From Megalonaias nervosa (lineage: Eukaryota; Mollusca; Bivalvia; Unionida; Unionidae), in NCBI GenBank assembly GCA_016617855.1, contig JAECUM010031248.1, forward strand, positions 1 through 64,000: DNA of 64,000 nucleotides, given 5' to 3'. Positions 1 to 10,977 of this stretch are shown in pieces. The stretch's first letter is position 1. Every line of letters starts with the position of its first letter. Under the pieces are notes generated by a model that worked only from the letters and a program-made list of their open reading frames with translations, had not been told where the DNA came from and did no database searches. Position numbers and translations under genes: made by a program.

Positions 1-363
1 AAAAGGAATGGATTACAAACATATTTAGCTTGCATACATGTATTTTAATCACTTAGAAAAATGATCAAAATTGAGACAAGTCAGATTGTAACAATAGTAT
101 TTTCTAAGAGGCTATGTTTAATATTTCTCAATATTTTACTACAAGATTTTAATGAACTCTAAGATTTCTTTCTGTCACATTCTTTAACTTACGCAAAATA
201 TAAAACTGTATTTGCATTATGCATTTAGTTCAATGCAACACTTTGTGCCTTATTTACTGTACTTAAGAAAATGACAGGAAAAGGTCTGCACAAAAATAAG
301 GACATGTCAACCTGCAAATCCAGAATTTTGGATCAATCCAGAAAATCAGATGTATTAATATAC

Positions 364-574
364 CTGTAAGTGAGCCATACCCCTCCTCCTGAACCTCATC
401 TTCCTCCTCAGGTATATCTTCAAACAAATCCTCATAATCATTAAATGGGGAGGTATAGTTCATAAGTGGTGAGGACCATAGTTCCTCATCAAGGTCTGCA
501 TCGGAAGTGGAAGAGGCCCGTGCATGACGGCTGGGATTTGGCAGGAAAACATCATCATCGCCATGGCCATCCAT
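364..574 (-). CDS. Candidate first coding exon of an unrecognised acidic protein
   Basis: An open stretch begins with ATG at 574-572 (A at -3, G at +4) and runs 70 codons to a splice-donor-like junction, CAG|GTATAT, at 364/363. The peptide starts MDGHGDDDVF and is strongly acidic, with a run EDIPEEEDEVQEE near its end followed by YGSLT. There is no signal peptide or membrane segment. An in-frame TAA lies just upstream of the ATG, so this is either a first coding exon or an exon entered through an AG at 577-576. The composition looks like a disordered N-terminus, but I do not recognise the family. Continuation would lie left of the window. Chance is possible, although acidic low-complexity coding of this kind is unusual in this AT-rich background. 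Confidence 0.4.
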
Positions 575-575
575 A

Positions 576-2750
576 CTTTAAGCTGAAGATCCAGTGATAT
601 TTCAAACAACTCAAAGTGACTACATCCATTTTGGTATATTCCTTGTAGAATTGGAATGCATTCTATCTACAACTTGGTAAAATATCACCAAATATGCTCT
701 TTGATAAATACTTCCACACTGATTTAAATAGTGGCAAACAGACTTCCAGTATAAGAGTAATATCCATGTGTTCAAATTGGTAGGGTATCCTTGAATAGAG
801 AATACCTACGTATGTTGACACGGATCAAAATAGGCCCTTGAAAGATCAAAACTAGTTAAACTAAGAAAGATATGAGTGAAGAACCACTTGATTTTCTCTT
901 CAGTAACAGGCCCTGTATATCCAGTTCCAACGTGTATATGATTATGAACCCTTCTGAATTAAAAAACTACTGAATCATCCAGCCATTAAAACTAGTACCA
1001 TCTGTTCTTTTTTACCCAGTATCAGATTATTTAATTCAAATATATGAATATTATCATTCCTCCAAACAATAAGTACACAGGTAAAACACAAAATTCCTGA
1101 GCATCACAATCTGTTTTAGTCCAGCTTGGTCAGCATGACACCTAATTGTCTTGCCTAATTACATCTCATGCCTATGAGCCAGTGGCTACTGAAACATGTA
1201 CAAGAGATCTGTCTTGTACTTGATGTTCCTTCCCTTGTCTCTATTTTCCTACATATATGTAACATACTGTTGCCATTACTTACTGGAACATTACTTACCT
1301 GTGATGTAAATTACCTGTAACATAACACCCAGAACTAACTTGTCCCCATGGGTAAAATAGTCAGAAAATTGAGACATCAACTGCATCATGCTTGTGTTAC
1401 AATTTACAGTAAACTGTTTCGTTATAAAAAAATCCAAGAGACTTGGCACTAACACATCTGCATCCTTCAAAGCTGTAAATTCTTGCATCTAGAACAACCA
1501 TCAATAATATCAGGTGAGACCTGACACTAAAATGTGAAATGAACATCACGATCCACTAAATATGCACTTTTTAAATGCGAAGTAAAGATCCTTTTTCTCT
1601 AACAAAAATAATTTACATCACTTGTTAAAAATTTCTTCTGAAAAAATTTTAATACCATCTCTTTTAATACAGTAATTTTCAAAATTTTACAAATTCTATA
1701 TATAAGAAAAATAATAGAAAATCTCCAAAATCATAGGCATTCATAATAATGTATAGGTGTACAAGCTCATGGACAGGTGTCAGATCAAATGTTCCTTGCA
1801 GATTCCTAGTTGAATATGTGATGAGATACTAGTTTTATATTTAGAGATCCATCATTTGAACAACCACAGATTTCCAGAGCTACTAAATCCTTTCCAACAT
1901 GACACAGTATAGACTTGTCATAAAAGTAAACACTAGTGGTCATAACTTAAATGCCAACACATCTTGTGACTACACTACTCCTTCATAATAAAATGAAATC
2001 TTCCAGTTCATATGTCATTTACCTGGTATGGATTATTCCACATTCCTAAAAGGGGAGATCGGAATGATACCGACATTCACTAATTTGTATTATAAAATCC
2101 ACCTAAAATGGCAAATAATCAATGGCTAGCTACATTTATGAAAAGTTTATACAGGGTACCTCATGTAGCATGTAAAACCTGCTTTAGAAATTGAGAATCA
2201 AGCAAAACTGATCACAGATTTCCCAGTGAACAAAACCTTGCATGTTAATCAGATATACAGTTGAGCACACCTCTGTTTATAATCCATTTATCATAGGCCC
2301 CAGTGGGCTAGCTTTAACCATAACGACAAACGTGTTAGAAATAAGATCAGGTAGGTAAGGTAAATTATTCTATTTAGGTTCTTATTCAAAAGATGACATC
2401 CAGAAAAAACATAAATCTACATTCAAACAAATGATTCTAACAAGAATACCACCCCCAAAGCAATTTCACTTGTAAATCAAATTTTGTATTATCCACACTT
2501 TATGTAGAAAACAAGTAGCATATTTATCAGAAGTATTTGCACTTGACTTGATTTACAGTCCTGGGCATTTAAAACATCTTCAAATGAATTGCCATCAGCA
2601 TGACATGCTGTAATGACACAAGCACAATAACAAGAGTCAAAAGTCTATTATGTAAGAAATATGTGTCAAGTAATCATGTTCACTCACATGATTTTAATAC
2701 AGCTGTAGCAATATAGCAATTAATAAAAATATCTCTGTTTCTATTAAACA
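576..2750. other. Left-edge non-coding sequence
   Basis: Apart from the candidate exon at 1299-1488, I see nothing recognisable here: AT-rich single-copy-looking sequence without long ORFs, SINE heads or tandem repeats. Positions 1-363 are similarly blank. Confidence 0.5.
1299..1488 (-). CDS. Candidate internal exon of an unrecognised protein
   Basis: The stretch is preceded by a polypyrimidine-like sequence ending TTCTAG directly before the first codon. It stays open for 63 codons and ends at a strong donor CAG|GTAAGT at 1299/1298, with a weaker alternative CAG|GTAATT at 1315/1314. The peptide begins MQEFTALKDADVLVPSLLDFF and contains CNTSMMQLMSQFSDYF. Its alternating leucine and aromatic pattern would suit an alpha-helical repeat protein. 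Its phase does not fit directly onto the 364-574 stretch, so the two need not belong to one gene. It is not a recognisable CLASP segment. The family is unknown. Confidence 0.35.
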
Positions 2751-2876
2751 TGACGTCTGTATCATTATATCTATATAATGCTATGCATGATACAACTGCA
2801 TTGTATAACACATGATGTAATGTATCATCATCCCTATTTTGCATAATGCACAATACACTGTATCGCATGTTACAAG

Positions 2877-2882
2877 GGGGGT

Positions 2883-2923
<41 letters not shown>

Positions 2924-3229
2924 GGATTTTTAATGTAGCTTAACAATTTTCCAGTTATACCGCTACGATGTCTGCAGTGTGACATTTCATAGTGATGTCT
3001 AGCATTGGAGCATCATGCTGCAGATATTTAGCATGATGTCCCACCCAGTCACATTATCCTGACACCAGGATGACCAGTCCTCAAACACTAACCTCTTAAT
3101 GCTGAGCGCCAAGCGAGGCAGCTGTATGCACCATTTTGAGAAGTCTTTGATATAACTCGGCTGGTATTCGAACCTGCGACCTCCTGCATTCAAGGCAGAC
3201 ACTGTAACCACTAGGCCATCGGAGCAGTC
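2877..3229 (-). mobile_element. tRNA-derived SINE, near full length, with 9-bp target duplication
   Basis: On the minus strand the element starts GACTGCTCCGATGGCC and carries a pol III A box (TGGCCTAGTGG, 3218-3208) and B box (GGTTCGAATACC, 3174-3163). Its tRNA-unrelated body contains GCTGCCTCGCTTGGCGCTCAG and AATGTGACTGGGTGGGACA, and it ends in an (AC)n tail seen as (GT)n at about 2883-2920. The flanks are the direct repeat TGTTACAAG at 2868-2876 and 3230-3238, the mark of LINE-assisted insertion. The same body occurs at 23655-24093, and its tail alone at 15974-16028. Confidence 0.85.
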
Positions 3230-3453
3230 TGTTACAAGATGTAATGTATCATTATCCCTATATCACGTTATGAACAATACAAATGTATTCTAATACATAT
3301 GTACTTTATCATCATCCCTGTATTGTGTCACGCACAATACAACTATATTCTGTGACATGTACTGCATCATCATCCCTGCATCATCTTACACACAATACAA
3401 CTGTAGCCTGTGACATGATGTGATGTACGTCATCATCCCAGTATCACATTATA

Positions 3454-5115
3454 GGTGGCACTCTACAGTTTCGTATTTAGCATAGGGTTAGAATTTTAAA
3501 GAAAAAGAATTTCTCCGGGTTTCCTCACTAGTTATACTGGCTATTTAAAAAAGACTTTGTATATCTTAGGTATTGTTCAAAGAACCTTTAATTCCCTTTA
3601 TTTTGGTGTATGATTGATGGGTGTAATATGGGTTATAGAGTATATAGCTTGGCCTTACTCCAGATGTGCACCTTTCAAAAAAGTGCTGGCTCCACTTGCT
3701 CATTTTCACTTCCCGAACCTCAGAGGTAAATTGTAAAAAAAAGAGCCGAAAACTTTTTTTACATTTTATATATTTGGTAATTCATTCATTGCACTTTCAG
3801 AAGCTGGTATTGTCTAGTCTGGCAAAATTCATTTTCCCTATTTTAATAGCTGCCAAGGACAGTGTACTTTAGACAAATTCAGGTTGAGTTTTGGAGCACA
3901 AGGGAGCAGTCATTTTAGTTAGCAGTGTGCTAAGATCATTTACAATTTCCAAAAGTACAATATCCAAAGAAATGTCAGCCACATTACATGAAAGTAGCAT
4001 AGAGGTATGCCAACATTCTCACCACTGTGCATGTTCAAAATGCAAACAACTTCACCTTACATACATCACTCTCTCAAAAGTACATAATAACTGGTGAGCG
4101 CCACCTTAAAGAACATATAGGTATTATTATTGTATGATTTAATTTTGATTGTATGGCTGATATATTTAAGTCGCAAGCATCAAAACAGTCCTTCTGAATA
4201 ATTCTCCTGAATTTCCCCCCTCAGAACAGTATTTATTAGTGTCAGAGTCTCAAACAGGTACAGCCCCCCCCCACCTTATGATAAAAAGTGAGCTATTTTA
4301 AAAATGCGCATTGCATTTTGTCAACATAGCAACCAGTGTTATGCTGAAAGACAGGAACATGAAACTAGCCATATTTATTCCTGAGATGTCAACAATAAAT
4401 TTTACAGTTTGAAAAGGGATGGAACAGGTGAGGTTCATAAAGGTCAAAGGTCAAAGGGTAAAATATTAACTTATTGTTTAATATGGAAGAAAGCAAATTT
4501 GCTTTGTCATCATTTATTTTTTAATATCATTGCAAATAAATGAAAAGAAACATTTTCATTATATATTTCTTTTACTTAATGCAACAGTTTTCAATTTAAG
4601 TTGACTTTATTCCTATATTCTAAGACTTCTAATTTCCCCATAATTAAGGTCACTACTCACACAAACATGCCTCATGGCAAATTATGTAAGCTAGAGCAAA
4701 ATAAGCATAATTAGCTTATTTTCATGAATAAAATCAATGTTAATGTACCATTTTATTCAGAACATCATACATAGTAATATGAAAATAAGAAAAATAATTG
4801 CATAAATTTTTATATTTGTTTTAAGGTGGCACTCTACAGTTTTGTATTTAGCATAGGGTTAGAATTTTAAAGAAAAAGAATTTCCCCGGGTTTCCTCACT
4901 AGTTATACTGGCTATTTAAAAAAGACTTTGTATATCTTAGGTATTGTTCAAAGAACCTTTAATTCTCTTTATTTTGGTGTATGATTGATGGGTGTAATAT
5001 GGGTTATAGAGTATACAGCTTGGCCTTACTCCAGATGTGCATGTTTTAAATGCAAACAACTTCACCTTACATACATCACTCTCTCAAAAGTACATAATAA
5101 CTGGTGAGCGCCACC
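3454..5115. mobile_element. Composite DNA-transposon-like insertion with related ends
   Basis: The left unit (3454-4105) starts GGTGGCACTCTACAG and ends GTGAGCGCCACC. The right unit (4825-5115) has the same first ~215 bp and last ~75 bp but lacks the middle. The end GGTGGCGCTC (reverse complement) matches the start GGTGGCACTC, so each unit has short terminal inverted repeats. Outside the whole block, the tandem array stops at ...ATTATA and resumes ATACACAATACAAC, giving a possible 3-bp duplication ATA. The 719 bp between the units contain no recognisable gene. The superfamily is undetermined. Two independent neighbouring insertions remain possible. Confidence 0.65.
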
Positions 5116-5500
5116 ATACACAATACAACTGCATTCTATGAGATCATCCCTGTATCATGTTGTACATGAAAATATGTTCTATGAGACATGATGTACAGTA
5201 TCAACATCTGTTTATCATATTAAGCACAATACAACTTTATCTTTTCCAATGTGATTCAACGATGGATAAATCTGAATTTAACTATTCCTGCTCATCTAAA
5301 ATAATGACGATAACAAAAGACATTTTCAAACCAATGAAATTAGTTTTCAACTGCAGTACAGTATTCGACAGCCTTCCTATTATATTTAAAAGGAATATGA
5401 ATTTAACATTTCAAAGCCAGTCTACTGCCAATTCCCCGTTAACCACCACCAATTCATTTAAAATCCTACGCTGAATATGGCACATTTTTAAAATATGTAG

Positions 5501-5725
5501 GGAGCGATGGCAGATCAGTTGGTAGAGCATCCAACATTAATTTAAGTGTCACAGGTTTAGCAAACACCCAGGCCAGCCGCAGGTCAGCTGTCATGGTGTG
5601 TTCTTGGGAAAGGCTCTTAGTTTTTATTTTCTTGGCATTACAAAAACAATATTGCCTTATAAGTGCTCTTAAACCCATCAAAAACCAAATAAATAAATAA
5701 ATAAATAAATTAATAAATAAATATA
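5501..5725 (+). mobile_element. tRNA-like SINE with AAAT tail
   Basis: The head GGGAGCGATGGCAGATCAGT followed by TTGGTAGAGCATC resembles a tRNA 5' half with an A box. A degraded B-box region follows near 5550, then a body (TGTTCTTGGGAAAGGCTCTTA), and the element ends in (AAAT)n at about 5686-5722. No clear target duplication was identified. Confidence 0.55.
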
Positions 5726-7584
5726 TAAAACATGCAGAAAGAATTTACATTTTTAAATTTAAAGGCCTAAGACCTGCCAAAAACTGCTGAAATAAAGATT
5801 TAAAAATACTTCCCAGTATCTGAACGCTTTTTGAAAACACTTGAAAACAGAACTGAAACTTTAATATTTTGAGGCCAAAGTATCAAACCACACCCTTTCC
5901 TTGGTTCGAATATAATATCCCTTTATACAGATGAAGCTACAAGAACCTGACAAGCCCTTGAACAAATTGTCAGTACAATCAGGTCAAATGTTACCATACG
6001 GATTCCAATTCATGTTCCCCTTACATTCAACAATCATACTGACACCTGTCATGAAAAGTTTAAAAAATCAATCTTTCATTAGAGATCTAATAAAAAATTA
6101 CTGACAGAATGAAAGATTAACATGTACAATATAATATTTTGCTTCTAGAAAATTTTTTTTGTTTTCATTTTTATCCATCTGTGTCAAAACTTTATTTCCT
6201 CATTACCTGTTTAAATTACACTGTACTGTGGTCTATTTTTATTCATTGTCCATGTGACTGAAATGTATAATTTTATAGCTTTAAATAAATTACATTTGTT
6301 TTATCATGCTTACTTCAAATACCCCTGAAAAATTAGACCTACCAGGGCTTACCTGGGGCTACTCTCTTCCCACTTGATATGAATGAATGACTTTAATTTA
6401 CTTACTGTGTACATCCTTAACCTTTGGTCTGATTGTCTGACACCACAAGCAGCTTGTAGAAAGGAAGCTTTGCTATGGTGAGGTGCCTTTGAAAAGTAAA
6501 CATACTACACAGAAGCATTTTGCTCCAGGGCAAATAAAATTACAAGCAAGAAGACAAATCCTTACAAAACTGGTTCTTAAAATACTGTTCACTGACATAA
6601 ACGGGCAACCCAAGACCTACACAACTGTATCTCTTTAAGTTTTCATACACACTTAATACTCATACATAATCAGTCTAGAAAAATTATTATTATTTCAAAT
6701 CCTCATATTTTCGGTTTAGAGAATGAAAACATATTCACAAATACAATTTTTTTTCCAAATGAGCCCTAATATTTTGAATGCATAATCACATGCAAACTGC
6801 AGTGGTCATGAACCATAGTGTTGGAATATCATGGTTTAAAATACACATAAGCACAATGCACATTGTTTGGAGTTTTTGTATAACTAAACATTTAGCCAAT
6901 GATGCATTGTAAGTAATGTCCATTCAACCCCAAATTTGAATATATGATATATGTAAACTTGTGGCAGGATAACTCAATTTCAAACCCTGAGTACACACTA
7001 TTCAATTTTAAGCTACAGCTGTTTCATTGTTGTGACCTGTATTTACGTCTGAGGTATTAATTCCAATAGTGATGACCTTGTTTTATTCAGTGCAAATGAG
7101 ACAAGAGACAGACCTGACAAAAGAAATTACATTTATATGAAGTATGATCTATGGGATGGTGTCTTGCTTAATTCCAATTCACTGCCCCCACCTCAAGAGA
7201 CCCCTAGCAGACCATGACAAACTCCACACTTCAAAACAATTCTGGCGATTTAACAATTAAGACAGAATGAAAATAAAGATGATCATCACTTCATACAAAC
7301 AGAAAAACTAAATGTCAAGCTTAATTCACTGTGTTAACAAAATAACAGATGGATTTTTGCTTGTAAAGTTTATACTTAAAGCCAGAGTTATAACAGCCAA
7401 AATACCTGAGGTCAGTCTTGCAACTGTCATATTAAACATCATTCTGAGAAGTCATTGAACCTCGGTGAAATTTGAAAATTATGAAAAACAAAATAATATT
7501 GTCAATAAATTTGCTGTTTATATGATTTCAACTTGATTGTGTAAATACAGGTCAATAATTTTAACTCAACAACAGTTTCTTGAT

Positions 7585-7587
<3 letters not shown>
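5726..7587. other. Unassigned non-coding stretch
   Basis: No gene, SINE head or clear tandem repeat was recognised. The sequence is AT-rich with homopolymer runs only. Confidence 0.5.

Positions 7588-7644
<57 letters not shown>
7588..7644. repeat. (GT)n microsatellite
   Basis: An uninterrupted GT dinucleotide run of nearly 60 bp. No SINE body is attached, unlike the (GT)n at 2883-2920. Confidence 0.95.
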
Positions 7645-7645
<1 letters not shown>

Positions 7646-8005
7646 TTTAACTGGACTTAAGTGAAATGTTTGAAACAGGTGGTGGAAAATGAGGATGGAA
7701 TTAATGATCTGAAAAATAGTCAACTAAGAAATCACAATCAGCAACAGATTTCACTGTCCTCCACTTTTAACTTTGTTGTATTTTTTAGTGCTAGAAACTT
7801 AGAGACTGAACATAAAATTGCAACTTCTGTCTCTAATTAAATAATGAAAAACAAAATAAACTCCTATAAATTTTAATAACAATAACAGTCCTATGAAAGA
7901 AACTTAGAAAGTCAAAAAGAAGTATACAAGACACTGGGAAATCTTTCAAGATCAGTGACTTGCTTTATAGATGGCCTTTCTGTTACAAAAAACAAATGTG
8001 ATCTC

Positions 8006-8338
8006 AATAACTGCAGTCTGATTAAAATCATATCTCCACTGCCTTACATGAAGATCTGACAGCAACTGCTTTGGGGTCATGTTCTGGTGACCTATTGTAT
8101 TACCAAAACTTCTAATTTTATCAGCCAATCAGATGAAGTCTTATGCCTTCACATTTGGGAGACTGAGCAGTTGTGCTGAACAGCATCAATGCATGTAGAA
8201 CGATTTGAGTCACTTTCAAATTTTTGAAAGCTGCATTTCCATTGACTAATTCAAGGGTCACAAGAACATGACCCCTATGTGGTCAATGTCAGATCTTCAC
8301 ACAGGACAGTGGAGATCTGACTGTCAATAACTGTGTCA
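8006..8338. repeat. Foldback (MITE-like) element
   Basis: The arms at about 8006-8094 and 8255-8338 are imperfect inverted complements. The left arm has CAATAACTGCAGTC, ATATCTCCACTG, GAAGATCTGACA and GGGGTCATGTTCTGGTGACC. The right arm reads the complementary series, including GGTCACAAGAACATGACCCC and CAGTGGAGATCTGAC. The loop is about 160 bp with no coding potential, so a non-autonomous DNA element is the likeliest identity. Confidence 0.65.
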
Positions 8339-8580
8339 TGCTTAAAAAAAAAAAAAATCACTGACCAACATACCCATTTAATTGTAAAAGGAGTTGATGA
8401 TTTTCAACCTGTGGAAACCTGATTAATTTTTAAATACTCATTAGCTACTATAATGCTGGCAATCAGCAACTGAGTACTTTTTCACCCCACTTTTCTTTGT
8501 AATAACCCTTACTTGGGGATAGATATTCAACTGAGAGCACAAGACAGCACAAGAGAATGTGCAGCAACTAATGCCTTTTT

Positions 8581-8780
8581 ACCATATATACTCTTTTGTA
8601 AGTTGAGTCCAACTGCAAACTAGATAGACATTGATCTGCCATTGCATAAGGCACTGGCAGATCAGAGTCAATGTTGTTTGTTCTACTGACTGCTTCTAAC
8701 AAACTGCATGAGCCAAATATGTCAGCACATTATGTAGATCTGGGGGTCTTTGCAGTTGGACATGGTTCCATAGGTATACC
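8581..8780. repeat. MITE-like inverted repeat, copy 1
   Basis: It begins ACCATATATACTCTTTTGTA and AGTTGAGTCCAACTGCAAAC and ends with the complement-like TTTGCAGTTGGACATGG. It shares ends and interior (TTGTTTGTTCTACTGA, AACAAACTGCA, AGATCTGGG) with 13390-13606. An ORF running through it is a by-product. Confidence 0.6.
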
Positions 8781-8942
8781 AGACAAATGGTTTTGGATTG
8801 TCTTGAATCTTAGCTATGTAAAAATGTCCTTGTCTCAAAAAGTTAACATCAACATTTCACAAGCAATGGTCCTTAAAAATACTGTATGGATTGTCTCATG
8901 TACATGCAACACAAGTTGGTCATTAAGTGCTGAAGCAATTGG

Positions 8943-9035
8943 AGCAAAAAGCCTTGCCCAAGAATAAACCTAGGGCTGATTGGTAGCACCGGGTCGCTAG
9001 CCCAACACACAAGCCACTGAGCCATTGTGGCTCCA
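8943..9035 (-). mobile_element. tRNA-like SINE head fragment
   Basis: On the minus strand, GAGCCACAATGGCTCAGTGG followed by a B-box-like segment resembles a tRNA-derived SINE head. It is followed by CTTGGGCAAGGC, a body motif common in tRNA SINEs of this window. It is truncated. Confidence 0.5.
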
Positions 9036-9885
9036 CTCCTTAACTATAATTGACAAAATCCATCTAGTTGAATTAATTTAGAAAGTAAATGTTGTTTTGT
9101 ACAGTACAACCTACCCTAACAGACAATTCCATATAACGGACACTTGCTTATTAAGAACAATTTTCTAAAATATTTCATCTCTATAAAGGACAACTGTCCA
9201 TAAAGCATACAATATTCAAGTCCATCAAGTATTCCTCATTGATATATTTCACTGTGTAGTGAAATCTCTACTACTCTAATAAAAATGTTTTTAGGGCTTT
9301 CCAGTGGTACCTATATGCTATCCAGATATATTAACATACCTCATGCAAAGGTAAAAGCTATTAGAAAGCAATCCCAATAGTGTCCAACCTGTTCCAAATG
9401 ATCTGCCTAAAATTACCTCTCAATCTCTGTCAATCAATTTTTGCATAACAAACACAAGGATGCACTGCTGACCCATCCAATTACCCAGCTTGGTGTAAAT
9501 GTTTACCACACTGAGACATACAGTCTTTTGTTAAAAAATTTTATTGGTCAGTGGGAGTTAAATGAAAACTGGGTAGAGACCATATCCTCCCAGCTGGAAA
9601 AAATTTGATGTTTATTATTCAGCTGTAAGGACCATCTAGGGAAGTCTAACATTACTGACTGAATTTATTTTAGTAATATTTTCATTTTAAACAAGAAAAT
9701 TACAGTAATAATTATATTGATATGAGATCTTTATTATTTAAGTCTATATACGTTGTTTTCATTGAAGTCAGACCAGAAATAGTTTCTCAAGTCTGAACAA
9801 GCTCAGCCAATCAAATGCAAGAAGTCAAGACAGGCTGTTTGTTCTTTGTACAATTTCTCAAATAAATTACAGTTCTTCCATTGCA
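9036..9885. other. Unassigned non-coding stretch
   Basis: Nothing recognisable was seen: no ORF of note, no tandem repeat, no SINE head. Confidence 0.5.
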
Positions 9886-10080
9886 CAGCAGTAAGTCTCT
9901 TAGTAGAGTGTAGGGCTTTAATCCAGGGGTTGTGGGTTCTATCTTGGGCTAGGTAAGCCAGTGTGGGCTACTTCATTGTGTCCTTGGGGAAGACATTTAA
10001 CTCTCATTTCCTAAGCATGATAGCACTAATAACATGTTGAAACTAATTAGCAATGGTCAACAAACAAAATCAGATGTTAT
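9886..10080 (+). mobile_element. tRNA-derived SINE, family with TTCCTWAGCATGATAG body
   Basis: The tRNA-like head has an A-box-like TCTTAGTAGAGTG and a B-box-like GGTTGTGGGTTCTATC. Then come GTGTCCTTGGGGAAGACATT and TTTCCTAAGCATGATAGCAC. A second copy of the same body lies at 14440-14592. Confidence 0.6.
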
Positions 10081-10335
10081 TCCAGTTGGTCAGGTCTCAC
10101 CTCAAGCTGTATTTGTTATGACAATGTTCTCACATGCTGTCCTGTTACAAGCAAAAAAAGGATGCCACATGATTTACCAACATAGTTTTTCTATAAAAAT
10201 GTGAAAATTTAAACTTGATTTGTGTTGTAAACCTATACTTTCCAATGCTTTAATGATGTCATAATGATTCATGATAAAACGTTTTCAAAACTTTCATAAA
10301 ATATTTTGAGAATTTTATGTACTTAATATTATTTA

Positions 10336-10400
10336 GACTGCTCCGGTGGCCTAAGTGGCTGGAGTGTCTGCCTTGGATGCAGGAGGCTGAGGGTTGATTT
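10336..10400 (+). mobile_element. Truncated SINE head (same family as 2877-3229)
   Basis: GACTGCTCCGGTGGCCTAAG with the A box and GGATGCAGGAGG is present. Similarity is lost just before the B box, so only the 5' ~65 bp remain. Confidence 0.7.
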
Positions 10401-10977
10401 ACAGAGTGGAAGTAAAGAAATGATAAAAAAAATGACAAACACAGCTTTTTTATTGCTTTATATTTATTTCATTTTTTAATGTATCAAAAAAGCATAATCC
10501 ATATACAGTTGAACGTAAGACTTAATTAGTGGTTAAAAAAGAGTAATGATTATGCCAAAAATGTAATGATTGATATGTATGGAAATCACACCAATACCTC
10601 ACAGACCATCACTGTATCTTTCATTGTCCAATTCAATTTGCACCGACCCACAACTGGCTTACCAATATTTTAGAATTTTTGTATACTGTCAAATAGTTCA
10701 GTGTCTGTTTTCAGGATCTTTAATTGACAAATATCCACACATTCATAACATGGGGGGGGGAACAATGTATCAGAGACATCTACTGCTCTAGGAGAGGTAT
10801 TGTTACTAATATAAGTTTGCAAATTTGCAGCATTTAAAAATATCCAATATATTAATTCTATTATTGCCATAAATTTTTGAAGTCATTTTTTGTGAAAAAA
10901 TTTCTATCAATGTTTAGGAACTGACCATCAAAGTTATGTTGCACCCACCCTGAGGTTGTTTTATATATATATATATA

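Larger units (their letters stand above)
2755..5235. repeat. Interrupted tandem array, about 60-bp unit
   Basis: A diverged unit containing CATCATCCCTGTATCA, CACAATACAACTGTA and TGACATGATGTAATGTA recurs at 2755-2876, 3239-3453 and 5116-5235. The three blocks were originally continuous. They are separated by a SINE (2877-3229) and a 1.66-kb insertion (3454-5115), and removing either restores the repeat phase. Confidence 0.75.

Noticed and set aside
2680..2985. ORF with long Thr-His repeat
   Set aside because: It is simply the (GT)n SINE tail read on the opposite strand; the same applies to 7502-7723.
3150..3220. Functional tRNA genes at the tRNA-like segments (also 12945-13197, 29570-29668, 55290, 63575)
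   Set aside because: A and B boxes are present, but each is joined to a SINE body and several do not fold as complete tRNAs; they are SINE heads.
3454..4105. piggyBac-type TTAA element, because TTAA adjoins one end
   Set aside because: TTAA is not present on both sides, and restoring the tandem array points to ATA flanks instead.
8671..8967. 98-codon ORF
   Set aside because: Runs through a MITE-like repeat and into a SINE; not a gene.
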